Source: Bradyrhizobium elkanii USDA 76 (GTDB lineage: Bacteria; Pseudomonadota; Alphaproteobacteria; Rhizobiales; Xanthobacteraceae). Taken from it: 64,000 nt of DNA. This document shows positions 25,214-37,006 of the stretch, in pieces. The stretch spans positions 2,410,001 to 2,474,000 of the forward strand of contig NZ_CP066356.1 in the NCBI RefSeq assembly GCF_023278185.1, in the 5' to 3' direction. The first letter of the stretch is position 1. Every line of letters starts with the position of its first letter. Below the pieces are notes generated by a model. The model saw only the letters and a program-made list of their open reading frames with translations. It was not told where the DNA came from and searched no databases. Both the position numbers and the translations under genes were made by a program.

Positions 25214-27880
25214 ATGAACAAGCCTGCAACCCATGTCCGAAGGGCGCTGCTGCGTCGTCTTGCCACTGCGATCGGCCTGCTGCTGACAATGGCCGCGGGC
25301 GCGCAGGCCGAGCAGACATTTTCGTTCGACCGCACGCCCGGAAAGCTGCCGAAGACGGTCGTCCCGTTGCATTACGCGATCGAGCTGAGGCCTGACATCA
25401 CGAGCCTCGCTCTGCCTGGGGTGGAGACCGTCGACATCGAGGTGCGCGAGGCGACCGCGCAGCTGACGCTGAACGCGGTCAACACGACTTTCACCGACGT
25501 CACGATCGATGACAGCGCGCAGCGCGCGGAGGTCGCGACCGACGCCACCGCGCAGACCGCAACGCTGACTTTCGCCAAGCCGCTTGCGGCCGGCCGCCAC
25601 AAGCTGCGCATCGTCTTCGCGGCGCAGATCAATAAGTTCGGCACCGGCCTGTTCTCGGTCGACTACCCGACCAGGACCGGGATCAAGCGGATGATCTCCA
25701 GCAAGCTGGAGCCGGCCGATGCGAGGCGGATCTTCCCGTGCTGGGACGAGCCGTCGTTCAAGGCGAGCTTCGCACTGACCGTCGTCATTCCGCGCAACCT
25801 GCTCGCGGTCGGCAACATGCCCGTGACGGACGAAGAGCCGGTCGCCGGCGACCTCAAAAAGGTTGCGTTCGCGCCGACGCCGAAGATGTCGAGCTATCTG
25901 TTCGTGCTCGCGGTGGGCGAACTCGAGCGCGTCACAGCGGATGCTGGCGGCGTCACGGTCGGCGTGGTGACGACGGAGGGCAAGGGCGGGCAGGGCCGGT
26001 TCGCGCTCGACAGCGCGGTGAAGCTGCTCGCCTATTACAACGACTATTTCGGCGTCAAATATCCGCTGCCGAAGCTCGACCTGATCGCCGTTCCCGGCGG
26101 GTTCGGCGGCGCGATGGAGAATTGGGGTGGCATCACCTTCTTCGAAAGCCGGCTGCTGTTCGACCCCGCGATCTCTGCGGAGACCGCGCGGCGCGGCATC
26201 TTCGCCATCATCGCGCACGAGATGGCGCATATGTGGTTCGGCGATCTCGTCACCATGGCGTGGTGGGACAATCTCTGGCTCAACGAGGGCTTTGCCAGCT
26301 GGATGGCAACCAAGGCTTCTGAGCAGTTCTATCCAGAGTGGCAGGGCTGGCTGAACGGCTACGGCGCGAAGCAGTTCGCCATGACGCTCGATGCGCGGCG
26401 CACCTCGCATCCGGTGCAGCAGCCGATTGCCGATCACAGTGAAGCAGTCACGGCATTCGACGCCATCACCTACAACAAGGGGCAGGCGCTGATCCGCATG
26501 CTCGAGACCTATCTCGGCGAACAGGCATTTCGCGACGGCATCCGCAAATACATGGCCGCGCATGCCTACAGCAACTCGACGACCGCTGATCTCTGGCAGG
26601 CGCTCGAGAGTAGCGGCGGCAAGACCATCACCGGCATCGCCGCCTCCTTCACCGAGCAGGACGGCGTGCCGCTGGTCGTGGCCGAGGCGGACTGTGTTGG
26701 CGCCGCGCAGCGCCTGACGTTGCGGCAGGATCGCTTCGTGATCGCGCCTGCCAACGATCCGCCGCTGCCGGCCCGCAACTGGCAGATCCCGGTCGCGGTC
26801 GGACCGTCGCATGGCAAGCCGTTCGACGAGATATTGCTCAAGAAGAGCACCAATATCCCGGCCGGCGCGTGCGGCGATGCGATCAAGGTCAACCTCGGCG
26901 ACGTCGGCTACTTCAGGGTCGAGTACGGCCCGAAGAACCGTGCGGCGCTGCTGAACGCATTCCCGCAAATGCAGGTCGCCGACCGTCTGAATGTCGTCAC
27001 CGACAGCTGGGCGCTGGTGCAGGCGGGCCGCGCGGAGGCGCCGTCCTATCTCGCGCTGCTCGATGCGCTCGATGCCGGTGACCATCGCGCGGTGTGGGAC
27101 CAGGTGATCTCGACATTCGCCACGCTGGACCGGCTGTCGCGCGGCCGCACCGAGCGGCCGGTGATCCAGGCCTATGCCCGCGCCAGGCTGCGCCCGGTGT
27201 TCGATCGGATCGGATGGGACGGCGCCGGTTCAGGCGACGATGACACTGCGTTGTTGCGCGCAAGCCTGATCTCGACGCTTGGCGACCTCGGGGATGCGGC
27301 TATTGTGGCGGAAGCGAAGCGGCGCTTTGCGGCATTCGCCGATGATCCCAATTCGCTTCCGACCGCATTGCGCGATGCCGTCACGCATGTTGTCGGTGTG
27401 ACCGCCGATCGGGCAACCTACGACCAGCTGCTGGCGCTCGCGCGCAACAGCACGGCGACCAATGAACGGCTGCGCTATTATCTCGCGGCGGCAAGCGCCC
27501 GCGATGCCGAACTGGCGCGGGCGACGCTGGCGTTGACGCTGACCGGCGAATTGCCCGACACGATCGTGACGGGGATGATCAACGCGGTTGCGTCCGCAGG
27601 CGAGCAGCCGCAGCTTGCCTGGGACTTCGTCCGGACCAACTTCGATACGTTGCTGGCAAGGCAGGGGCCGAACTTCCGCGACCAGTTCGTGCCGAACTTC
27701 ATGACCAATTTTACCGATGAGGCGCACGCGGCGGAACTGGCCGCGTTTGCTCCGTCGCAATCAACCACCGGCGGACGGGTGATGGTGGCGCGATCCGTTC
27801 AGGCGATCGCGATCTCGGCCGATCTTGCCGCGCGCGTGCTGCCCGCCGCCGATGACTGGATCAGGGCGCACAAGCCGTGA
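25214..27880 (+). CDS. Exported M1-family zinc aminopeptidase
   Basis: From ATG 25214 the protein has 888 residues. A signal peptide (RRLATAIGLLLTMAAGAQA) is followed by the M1 N-terminal beta domain, substrate motif GAMEN at 299-303, zinc site HEMAH at 335-339 with Glu358 (LNEGF), and an ERAP1-like C-terminal helical domain (about 540-870). It removes N-terminal amino acids from peptides, here probably in the periplasm, whereas PepN is cytoplasmic. Upstream in-frame ATGs at 25127 and 25172 would bury the signal sequence, so the later start is chosen; this choice is moderate. Confidence 0.9.
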   Translation: MNKPATHVRRALLRRLATAIGLLLTMAAGAQAEQTFSFDRTPGKLPKTVVPLHYAIELRPDITSLALPGVETVDIEVREATAQLTLNAVNTTFTDVTIDDSAQRAEVATDATAQTATLTFAKPLAAGRHKLRIVFAAQINKFGTGLFSVDYPTRTGIKRMISSKLEPADARRIFPCWDEPSFKASFALTVVIPRNLLAVGNMPVTDEEPVAGDLKKVAFAPTPKMSSYLFVLAVGELERVTADAGGVTVGVVTTEGKGGQGRFALDSAVKLLAYYNDYFGVKYPLPKLDLIAVPGGFGGAMENWGGITFFESRLLFDPAISAETARRGIFAIIAHEMAHMWFGDLVTMAWWDNLWLNEGFASWMATKASEQFYPEWQGWLNGYGAKQFAMTLDARRTSHPVQQPIADHSEAVTAFDAITYNKGQALIRMLETYLGEQAFRDGIRKYMAAHAYSNSTTADLWQALESSGGKTITGIAASFTEQDGVPLVVAEADCVGAAQRLTLRQDRFVIAPANDPPLPARNWQIPVAVGPSHGKPFDEILLKKSTNIPAGACGDAIKVNLGDVGYFRVEYGPKNRAALLNAFPQMQVADRLNVVTDSWALVQAGRAEAPSYLALLDALDAGDHRAVWDQVISTFATLDRLSRGRTERPVIQAYARARLRPVFDRIGWDGAGSGDDDTALLRASLISTLGDLGDAAIVAEAKRRFAAFADDPNSLPTALRDAVTHVVGVTADRATYDQLLALARNSTATNERLRYYLAAASARDAELARATLALTLTGELPDTIVTGMINAVASAGEQPQLAWDFVRTNFDTLLARQGPNFRDQFVPNFMTNFTDEAHAAELAAFAPSQSTTGGRVMVARSVQAIAISADLAARVLPAADDWIRAHKP

Positions 27881-27958
27881 GATCGCGAGGGAGTTTCCGG
27901 CGGCACGCGATGCGGCTATGCTCCGTGCGCGGCATGCAATCAACGATGCGAGGCTGAG

Positions 27959-29611
<1,653 letters not shown>

Positions 29612-29747
29612 CGGATTGTCGCTGACGGCACGGAACGAAATGCCCTCGGCTTGATTGAACGTCAGCCGCCATGGTAGCACGCCAAGATATCACGCAATGG
29701 CATCACCATTGCGCAGATGGTCGGCGATACCAGATCTGAGAGGTCAC

Positions 29748-31388
29748 GTGACTGCACCAAATCCCGCCGCCGGCAAACCCATCGATCCCGCCTCGCTAGC
29801 CAATGTGCCGCGGCTGGTCACGGCCTATTTTGCCGGCAAGCCCGATGCCACCGATCCTACCCAGCGGGTTGCGTTCGGCACCTCGGGCCATCGCGGCTCG
29901 TCGCTGAAGAATTCCTTCAACGAGGACCATATCCTCGCCACCACGCAGGCGATCTGCGATTACCGGCGCGAGAAGGGCCTCACCGGGCCGCTGTTCATCG
30001 GCATCGACACCCATGCGCTGGCCGAGCCGGCGCTGGCCAGCGCGGTCGAAGTGTTCGCGGCGAACGGCGTCGAGATCATGATCGATGCGCAGGGCGGCTA
30101 CACCCCGACGCCGGTGATCTCGCACGCGATCCTGAGCTACAACAAGGGCCGCAGCACGGGCCTTGCCGACGGCGTCGTCATCACGCCGTCACACAACCCG
30201 CCGGAGGACGGCGGCTACAAATACAATCCGCCGCATGGCGGTCCGGCCGACACTGACGTCACCGCTGTGGTCGAGAAGAACGCCAATCGCTATATCGAGG
30301 CCGGCCTCAAGGGCGTCGCGCGGCTGCCCTATGATCGCGCGCGCAAGGCAGCGACCACGCATCTGCACGACTACATCACGCCCTATGTCGCCGATCTCGG
30401 CAACACCGTCGATCTCGCGCTGATCAAGTCTGCCGGCGTCAAGATCGGCATCGACCCGCTCGGCGGCGCGGCGGTGCACTACTGGCAGCCGATCATCGCG
30501 CGCTACGGCATCAATGCCACCGTCGTCAATGATGCCGTCGATCCGACCTTCCGCTTCATGACCGCGGACTGGGACGGCAAGATCCGGATGGACTGCTCGT
30601 CGCCTTATGCGATGGCGAGCCTGATCGGGATGCGCGACCGGTTCGACGTCGCCTTCGCCAACGACACCGATGCCGACCGCCACGGCATCGTGACCCGTTC
30701 GAACGGGCTGATGAACCCGAACCACTTCCTCGCCACCGCGATCGCCTATCTCTTCGCGCACCGCCCGCAATGGAGCAAGGACGCCGCGATCGGCAAGACC
30801 ATCGTGTCGAGCTCGATCATCGATCGCGTGGCGAAGAAGCTGAACCGCAAGCTGGTCGAGACGCCGGTCGGCTTCAAATGGTTCGTCGACGGGCTCGGCA
30901 GCGGCGGCTTCGGCTTTGCCGGTGAGGAGAGCGCAGGCGCCTCGTTCCTGAAGCGCGACGGCTCGGTGTGGACCACCGACAAGGACGGCATCATCCTCGG
31001 CCTCTTGGCAGCCGAGATCATCGCCAAGACCGGCCGCGATCCGAGCGAATTGTTTGGCGAGCTGACCGCCGAACTCGGCGTTCCCTATTACGAGCGCATC
31101 GATGTCGCGGCGACGCCGAAGCAGAAGAACGCGCTGAAGGCGCTCGGGCCCGAGCAGCTCAGCATGACGCAGCTCGCCGGCGATGCTGTGCGCGCGGTCA
31201 GGACCAGGGCGCCGGGCAACGACCAGCCGTTCGGCGGCATCAAGGTCGAGAGCGAGGCGGGCTGGTTCGCCGCGCGTCCCTCCGGCACCGAGGATGTCTA
31301 CAAGATCTACGCCGAAAGCTTCCGCGGGCCGGATCATCTGAAGCAGATCCAGCGCGATGCGCAGGCCGCGATCGCCAAGGTGTTCTGA
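29748..31388 (+). CDS. pgm: Phosphoglucomutase (alpha-D-glucose phosphate-specific)
   Basis: The protein has 546 residues, the length of E. coli Pgm. It interconverts glucose-1-phosphate and glucose-6-phosphate. Visible motifs are AFGTSGHRGS, the phospho-serine loop TPSHNPPEDGG (Ser148), the metal loop NDTDADRHG, and the phosphate-binding ARPSGTEDVYKIYAE. The start is GTG at 29748 with GAGAGG just upstream; the family N-terminus begins there, though TTG and ATG codons further upstream keep the frame open. It is followed 23 bases later by an epimerase gene. Confidence 0.95.
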   Translation: MTAPNPAAGKPIDPASLANVPRLVTAYFAGKPDATDPTQRVAFGTSGHRGSSLKNSFNEDHILATTQAICDYRREKGLTGPLFIGIDTHALAEPALASAVEVFAANGVEIMIDAQGGYTPTPVISHAILSYNKGRSTGLADGVVITPSHNPPEDGGYKYNPPHGGPADTDVTAVVEKNANRYIEAGLKGVARLPYDRARKAATTHLHDYITPYVADLGNTVDLALIKSAGVKIGIDPLGGAAVHYWQPIIARYGINATVVNDAVDPTFRFMTADWDGKIRMDCSSPYAMASLIGMRDRFDVAFANDTDADRHGIVTRSNGLMNPNHFLATAIAYLFAHRPQWSKDAAIGKTIVSSSIIDRVAKKLNRKLVETPVGFKWFVDGLGSGGFGFAGEESAGASFLKRDGSVWTTDKDGIILGLLAAEIIAKTGRDPSELFGELTAELGVPYYERIDVAATPKQKNALKALGPEQLSMTQLAGDAVRAVRTRAPGNDQPFGGIKVESEAGWFAARPSGTEDVYKIYAESFRGPDHLKQIQRDAQAAIAKVF

Positions 31389-31411
31389 AAGGCGCGGGCC
31401 GGGCGGAATTC

Positions 31412-32368
31412 ATGCGAATATTGTTGACCGGCTCCTCCGGCTGGCTCGGCCGTTTCCTCGCGCCGCGGCTTCGACAGGCCGGCCATGACGTGGTCGGCCT
31501 CGACGTCGTCCCGGGCGAGGCGACCGATGTTACAGGTTCGGCAGCCGAACGATCGGTGGTCGATCGCGTGTTCGCCGATCGCGGCATCGAGGCCGTGATC
31601 CATGGCGGCGCGCTGCACAAGCCCGATATCGCGCGGTTCGCGCCGCAGGCCTTTGTCGACGTCAACGTCACAGGCACGCTCAATTTGCTGCAGGCAGCAG
31701 TGGCTGCCGGCCACGACCGTTTCGTCTTCACCTCCACGACCTCGCTAATGATCTCGCAGGCGATCCGCGACGAGGAAGGCCATGCTGCGGTGTGGCTCGA
31801 CGAGACGACAGGACCGCTCGAGCCGCGCAACATTTACGGAGTGACAAAACTCGCCGCCGAAGGGCTGTGCCGTCTGTATAGCCGCGAGCACGGGCTGAAC
31901 TGCGCGGTGCTGCGCACCAGCCGCTTCTTCCCCGAGGATGACGACACCATCCGCGACATCCATGGCGAGAACCTGAAGGCGACAGAGCTGCTGTACCGCC
32001 GCCTCACCGTCGAGGACGCCGCCGATGCCCATGTCGTGGCGCTGGACAAGATCCGCGGCTTCGAGGTCTTTGTGATCAGCGCGCCGACGCCGTTTGCGCG
32101 CAGCGATGTCGCCGACCTGAAGACGGATGCGGCCGGGGTGATCGGGCGCACCTTCCCCGATGCGCCGGCGCTGTTCGCGCGGCGCGGCTGGCACCTGCCG
32201 AAATCGATCGGCCGGATCTACGACGCGAGCAAGGCCGAGCGCCTGCTCGGTTTCCGCGCTGGCACGGATTTCGCAGCGGTGCTCGGCGCCTTGCGCAGCG
32301 GTGCGCCGCTTCCCTTTGCGCACGATCCCGACTATGTCTCGCCGTCAACGAGGCTCGCAAATGGCTGA
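31412..32368 (+). CDS. NAD-dependent epimerase/dehydratase
   Basis: The protein has 318 residues and an extended short-chain dehydrogenase fold: NAD site [10 protein letters not shown] at 7-16, active-site Ser in FTSTTS, and the Tyr-Lys pair in YGVTKLAAE. It acts on a nucleotide sugar or sugar acid; the exact substrate is not evident. Its stop overlaps the start of the DapA-like gene by 8 nt, so the two are translated together and probably share a pathway, perhaps sugar-acid breakdown. Confidence 0.87.
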   Translation: MRILLTGSSGWLGRFLAPRLRQAGHDVVGLDVVPGEATDVTGSAAERSVVDRVFADRGIEAVIHGGALHKPDIARFAPQAFVDVNVTGTLNLLQAAVAAGHDRFVFTSTTSLMISQAIRDEEGHAAVWLDETTGPLEPRNIYGVTKLAAEGLCRLYSREHGLNCAVLRTSRFFPEDDDTIRDIHGENLKATELLYRRLTVEDAADAHVVALDKIRGFEVFVISAPTPFARSDVADLKTDAAGVIGRTFPDAPALFARRGWHLPKSIGRIYDASKAERLLGFRAGTDFAAVLGALRSGAPLPFAHDPDYVSPSTRLANG

Positions 32369-33236
32369 TTTCCACGGCGTCTTTCCGTACCTGGTGTCCC
32401 CGGTCGACCCCGCCGGCCATGTCCGCACCGAGGTGCTGGGCCGGCTCTGCGACGATCTGATCAAGGCCGGCGTCCACGGCTTGACGCCGCTCGGCTCGAC
32501 CGGCGAGTTCGCCTATCTCAACAATGCGCAGCGCATGCAGGTGGTGGCGACCACGATCGAGGCCGCGCAGGGCCGCGTGCCTGTGATCGCCGGCGTTGCC
32601 TCGACCTCGACGGCGGATGCGGTGGCGCAGGCCAAGGCCTACCAGAAGCGCGGCGCGACCGGCATCCTCGCGATCCTGGAGGCCTATTTCCCGGTCGCTG
32701 ATGCACAGGTCGAATCCTATTTCCGCGCCATCGCCGATGCCGTCGACATTCCGGTCGTGATCTACACCAATCCGAATTTCCAGCGTTCCGACCTCACGCT
32801 CGACGTCATCGCGCGGCTCGCCGGGCATCCGCGCATCGGCTACATCAAGGACGCCTCGACCAACACCGGGCGGCTGCTGTCGATCATGAACCGCTGCGGC
32901 GACAGCCTCAAAGTGTTCTCGGCCTCGGCCCATATTCCGGCCGCGGTGATGTTGATCGGCGGCCACGGCTGGATGGCGGGCCCGGCCTGCATCATCCCGC
33001 GGCAGAGCGTCGAGCTCTACAATCTGTGCCGTCGCACCCGCTGGGACGAGGCGATGACCTTGCAGCGCAAGCTGTGGCGCATCAACGAGGCGTTTGCCCG
33101 CTTCAACCTCGCCGCCTGCATCAAGGCCGGGCTCGCGAGCCAGGGCTACGACGTCGGCGATCCCGTGCCGCCGCAGGCGCCGCTCACGGCCGAGCAGCGC
33201 AAGGTGGTCGAGGCGGCGTTGCGCGATCTGGCCTGA
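32361..33236 (+). CDS. DapA/NanA-family lyase or dehydratase
   Basis: The protein has 291 residues, a normal-length class I aldolase barrel of the dihydrodipicolinate synthase family. The Schiff-base lysine is in GYIKDAS, the pyruvate-carboxylate loop is GSTGEFAYL, and the Tyr of the triad is in VIYTNPNF. Members make or split 2-oxo acids. Coupling with an epimerase and absence of lysine genes argue for sugar-acid metabolism rather than lysine synthesis; this is an inference. Confidence 0.85.
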   Translation: MADFHGVFPYLVSPVDPAGHVRTEVLGRLCDDLIKAGVHGLTPLGSTGEFAYLNNAQRMQVVATTIEAAQGRVPVIAGVASTSTADAVAQAKAYQKRGATGILAILEAYFPVADAQVESYFRAIADAVDIPVVIYTNPNFQRSDLTLDVIARLAGHPRIGYIKDASTNTGRLLSIMNRCGDSLKVFSASAHIPAAVMLIGGHGWMAGPACIIPRQSVELYNLCRRTRWDEAMTLQRKLWRINEAFARFNLAACIKAGLASQGYDVGDPVPPQAPLTAEQRKVVEAALRDLA

Positions 33237-33333
33237 AGCCGTCGGGGGCTGCGCGGCAAAATGCCGGGCAATCCGCCTTGGCTATTCCGGAAACCTCCGC
33301 TTGGTCAGCGCGTTTGTTGCGTGGAGCACACCA

Positions 33334-34422
33334 ATGAATCGGCGTACCGTCCTTGTCCTGGCCGTGATTGCGGCCGTTCTGCTGATATTCGCGGCCGGCA
33401 GCATCCGACAGGCGCCGTGGAGTGGCCCGGTTGCCCGCGCGGTCGCCGAACGCGGCGCGCTGTCGGATGCCGAAAAGGCCAATGTCGAGATCTTCGAGAA
33501 GGTCTCGCCGTCGGTCGTGCAGGTGGTGACGCAAAACGCTGCCAATCCGCTGAGCGAGGAGCAGGAGGGCGGTGCGGCGTCGGGCACCGGCATTGTCTGG
33601 GACAATGACGGCCACGTCGTCACCAACAACCATGTGGTGCAGAACGCAAGCCAGGTCGCGATCCGCTTTGCCTCCGGCGAGGCGGTACGCGCCGAAATCG
33701 TCGGCACGGCGCCGAATTACGATCTGGCCGTGCTGCGCATCCGCAGTGCGCGCAAGCTGCCGCCGTCGTTGGCGCTCGGCAGCTCGTCCGATCTGAAGGT
33801 CGGCCAGTTTGCCTATGCAATCGGCAACCCGTTCGGGCTCGATCAATCGATGTCGAGCGGCATCATCAGCGCGCTCAAGCGCCGGCTGCCGACCTCGAGC
33901 GGCCGCGAGATCTCCAACGTGATCCAGACCGACACCGCGATCAATCCGGGCAATTCGGGCGGCCCGTTGCTCGATTCCGCCGGCCGGCTGATCGGCGTGA
34001 CCACGGCGATCCTGTCGCCGTCGGGCTCGAATGCCGGCATCGGCTTCGCGATCCCGGTCGACATCGTCAATCGCGTGGTGCCCGAGCTGATCCGCAACGG
34101 CCGCGTGCCGACGCCGGGAATCGGCATCGTGACCGCGAATGAGGCGGTCGCCACCCGTATCGGTGCCGAAGGATTGATCGTGGTGCGCACGACACCGGGG
34201 TCGCCGGCCGAGCGCGCCGGGATACGCGGCGTCGACATGTCGACCGGTGAGCTCGGCGACGTGATCACCGCGGTCGACGGCAAGCCGGTGCATCGGCTCT
34301 CCGATCTGGCCGACCAGCTCGAGCAGATCGGGGTCGGCAAGAAGGTGCGGCTCAGCGTGAACCGCGACGGCTCGGCGCGCGATGTCGAGGTCGCCATCGT
34401 CGATATCGGCCGGGCGCAATAA
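33334..34422 (+). CDS. Membrane-anchored HtrA/DegS-like serine protease
   Basis: The protein has 362 residues. An N-terminal membrane anchor (VLVLAVIAAVLLIFAAG) is followed by a trypsin-like domain with an intact triad: His100 (VTNNHVV), Asp130 (NYDLAVL) and Ser208 (GNSGGPL). One PDZ domain covers about 260-350. This layout is DegS/HhoB-like, with the protease in the periplasm, for quality control or stress signalling. GGAG lies before the ATG. It provides a useful comparison with the inactive HtrA-like protein at 16051. Confidence 0.93.
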   Translation: MNRRTVLVLAVIAAVLLIFAAGSIRQAPWSGPVARAVAERGALSDAEKANVEIFEKVSPSVVQVVTQNAANPLSEEQEGGAASGTGIVWDNDGHVVTNNHVVQNASQVAIRFASGEAVRAEIVGTAPNYDLAVLRIRSARKLPPSLALGSSSDLKVGQFAYAIGNPFGLDQSMSSGIISALKRRLPTSSGREISNVIQTDTAINPGNSGGPLLDSAGRLIGVTTAILSPSGSNAGIGFAIPVDIVNRVVPELIRNGRVPTPGIGIVTANEAVATRIGAEGLIVVRTTPGSPAERAGIRGVDMSTGELGDVITAVDGKPVHRLSDLADQLEQIGVGKKVRLSVNRDGSARDVEVAIVDIGRAQ

Positions 34423-34581
34423 TGTCGTCACTGGCCTGACGCGTGCCACCGGATTGTGCTTTCGCGCGCCGCGCGACGAGGCGCCTGTCCTCCGGCCGGC
34501 GCGTGGTTGTCAGGCCGCCAAAATCCGCTAAAACCCCCGCCAAATTCTCTGGAAATTCTTGGAAGCTCGAAGGACCCTCTG

Positions 34582-36909
34582 ATGAACATTCTTCCCGGCA
34601 ATATGCGTTTTGGTGCGGGCCAGCCAGTCAAGCGTCTGGAGGACCAGCGGCTGGTCACCGGGAAGGGGCATTTCATCGACGACAAGCCGCAGGACGGCGC
34701 GCTGTGGCTGCACGTGCTGCGCTCGCCGCACGCCCACGCCAACATCAAGTCGATCGACGCCAAGACGGCGCTGGAGATGCCCGGCGTCAAGGCCGTCTAT
34801 ACCGGCGCCGACCTCGTCAAGGACGATATCGGCACGCTGCCGACGCTTGCGATCTTCAAGCGGCCCGACGGCTCGCCGATGACCGTGCCGCCGCGGCGCC
34901 TGCTGGCGCATGAGGTGGTGCGTTACGCGGGCGAGGGCGTCGCGGCCGTGGTCGCGACCTCGCGCGTGCTGGCGCAGACCGCGGCCGAAGCGATCGAGAT
35001 CGATTACGAGGTGCTGCCCTCGGTGGTCGATCCGGTCGAGGCGATCAAGCCGGGCGCGCCGGCGGTCTGGCCGGAGGCGCCCGACAACATCGTGGCCGCG
35101 ATGAGCTATGGCGATGCCGCCAAGGTCGAGGAAGCCTTCGCCAATGCCGCCCACAAGGTGTCGCTCGATCTGGTCAGCCAGCGCCTGGTGCCGTCGGCGA
35201 TGGAGCCGCGCTCGACCATTGCCGAGATCGAGAAGAAGACCGGGCGGCTGATCCTCCACGTGCAATCGCAGACCCCCGGCTCGACCCGCGACCTGCTGGC
35301 GGAATCGATCCTGAAGCGTCCGAAGGACAGCGTGCGCGTGCTGGTCGGCGACATCGGCGGCGGCTTCGGCCAGAAAACCAGCCTGTATCCGGAAGACGGC
35401 ATCGTCGCCTATGCCGCGACCAAGCTGAATGAGAAGATCCGCTGGCGCGGCGACCGTACCGACGAGTTCGTCGGCGGTACCCATGGCCGCGACCTCACCT
35501 CGACCGGCGAGTTCGCGCTCGACGCCAAGGGCCGCGTGCTGGCCTATCGGGTGCGCTCGATCGGCGGCACCGGCGCCTATTCGTCGGGCACCGCCAACAT
35601 CATCCCGCTGGTGCTCGGCCCGTTCGTGCAGACCGGCGTCTACGACCTCCCGCTGGTGCATTTCGAGGTGAAGTCGGTGATGACCCACACCGCGCCGGTC
35701 GGCGCTTATCGTGGCGCCGGCAGGCCCGAGGCGGTGTTCATCGTCGAGCGGCTGTTCGACGCCGCCGCGCGCCAGATCGGCATGGACCCGCGCACCATCC
35801 GCAAGGTCAACTACATCAAGCCGGCGCAGCTGCCCTACACCAATGCGGTCGGCCAGGTGTACGATTCCGGTGCCTTCGCGCATATGCTGGAGCGCGCGTC
35901 CGATTTGGCCGACTGGAACGGCTTTGCCGCGCGCAAGAAGGCGGCGAAGAAGAAGGGCCTGCTCTACGGCCGCGGCCTGACCAGCTACATCGAGTGGACC
36001 GGCGGCCGCGCCCACACCGAGAAGGTCTCGCTGCACGCGACCGCCGAGGGCCGCGTGATCCTCTGGTCCGGTACGATGGCGATGGGGCAGGGCCTCGCGA
36101 CCACTTACACCCAGATGGTTGCCGATACGCTCGGCATCTCCATGGACAAGATCGACGTCGTCCAGGGCGACACCGACCTCGCCACCGGCTTCGGCAGCGT
36201 CGGCTCGCGCTCGCTGTTCGTCGGCGGCACCGCGGTTGCGGTCTCGACCAACGACATGATCAACAAGGCGCGCGACAAGGCCTCCAATTTGCTGGAAGCC
36301 TCCGTCGAGGACATCGAGTATCGCGACGGCTTCCTCACGGTGGTCGGCACCGACAGGCGCATCAGCCTGTTCGAGATCGCGGCCAAGGAGAACGGCGCAA
36401 AGCTCTCGGTCGAGAGCGAGGGCAATGTCGACGGGCCGAGCTGGCCGAACGGCACGCATATCTGCGAGGTCGAGATCGATCCCGAGACCGGCGTCACGCG
36501 GGTGGTGCGCTACACCACGGTCGACGACGTCGGCGTCGCGGTCAATCCGATGCTGGTGACGGGGCAGGTGCATGGCGGCGTTGTCCAGGGCATCGGCCAG
36601 GCGTTGTATGAAGGCGTGGCCTATAGCGAAGAAGGCCAGCTGCTGACCGCGAGCTATCAGGATTATTGCATCCCGCGCGCGGACGACATTCCGCCGATCA
36701 CGGTGACGCTCGATGGCTCCGCGCCGTGCAAGACCAATCCGCTGGGCGCCAAGGGCTGCGGCGAGTCCGGTGCGATCGGCGGCCCGCCCTGCATCACCAA
36801 CGGCGTGATGGATGCGCTGAGCGAGGTCGGGATCACGCAGCTCAATACGCCGCTGACGCCGGCCAAGATATGGCAGGCGATCCGCGACGCCAAGGTGGGG
36901 GCGGCGTAG
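34582..36909 (+). CDS. CoxL-like molybdenum hydroxylase large subunit, form II
   Basis: The protein has 775 residues, a xanthine-oxidase-family molybdopterin-binding subunit. The active-site loop is AYRGAGR (residues 375-381), the form II signature; true CO dehydrogenases (form I) have AYRCSFR. The catalytic Glu is Glu728 in KGCGESG, and GGGFGQK is a cofactor segment. The FAD (CoxM) and iron-sulfur (CoxS) subunits that such enzymes need are not next to it. The substrate is likely an aldehyde or N-heterocycle rather than CO. AAGGA precedes the ATG; longer upstream reading lacks similarity. Confidence 0.88.
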   Translation: MNILPGNMRFGAGQPVKRLEDQRLVTGKGHFIDDKPQDGALWLHVLRSPHAHANIKSIDAKTALEMPGVKAVYTGADLVKDDIGTLPTLAIFKRPDGSPMTVPPRRLLAHEVVRYAGEGVAAVVATSRVLAQTAAEAIEIDYEVLPSVVDPVEAIKPGAPAVWPEAPDNIVAAMSYGDAAKVEEAFANAAHKVSLDLVSQRLVPSAMEPRSTIAEIEKKTGRLILHVQSQTPGSTRDLLAESILKRPKDSVRVLVGDIGGGFGQKTSLYPEDGIVAYAATKLNEKIRWRGDRTDEFVGGTHGRDLTSTGEFALDAKGRVLAYRVRSIGGTGAYSSGTANIIPLVLGPFVQTGVYDLPLVHFEVKSVMTHTAPVGAYRGAGRPEAVFIVERLFDAAARQIGMDPRTIRKVNYIKPAQLPYTNAVGQVYDSGAFAHMLERASDLADWNGFAARKKAAKKKGLLYGRGLTSYIEWTGGRAHTEKVSLHATAEGRVILWSGTMAMGQGLATTYTQMVADTLGISMDKIDVVQGDTDLATGFGSVGSRSLFVGGTAVAVSTNDMINKARDKASNLLEASVEDIEYRDGFLTVVGTDRRISLFEIAAKENGAKLSVESEGNVDGPSWPNGTHICEVEIDPETGVTRVVRYTTVDDVGVAVNPMLVTGQVHGGVVQGIGQALYEGVAYSEEGQLLTASYQDYCIPRADDIPPITVTLDGSAPCKTNPLGAKGCGESGAIGGPPCITNGVMDALSEVGITQLNTPLTPAKIWQAIRDAKVGAA

Positions 36910-36910
36910 T

Positions 36911-37000
36911 GTCATTCCGGGGCGCGCGCCAGCGCGAACCCGGAATCTCGCCACAACATCGAGGTTCCGGGTTCATCGCTCTGCGATGCCCCGGAACGAC
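36911..37000. repeat. Palindromic repeat (GTCATTCCGGGGC family) between converging genes
   Basis: GTCATTCCGGGGC is mirrored by GCCCCGGAACGAC with one mismatch; inside, GCGAACCCGGAATCTCG faces GGTTCCGGGTTC. It lies in the 97-bp gap between the CoxL-like and acyl-CoA dehydrogenase stop codons. A sister element is at 42416. Confidence 0.85.
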
Positions 37001-37006
37001 GGTGCC

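Noticed and set aside
25157..27085. A 642-codon minus-strand frame opposite the aminopeptidase gene
   Set aside because: It is a shadow of the M1 aminopeptidase, with Arg/His/Asp-rich low-complexity composition and no recognisable domain.
34528..36954. An 808-codon open frame on the minus strand opposite the CoxL-like gene
   Set aside because: It is antisense to a clear molybdenum hydroxylase gene. Its product is rich in Arg, Asp, His and Ala as expected from GC-rich shadow frames, with no domain or start signal.
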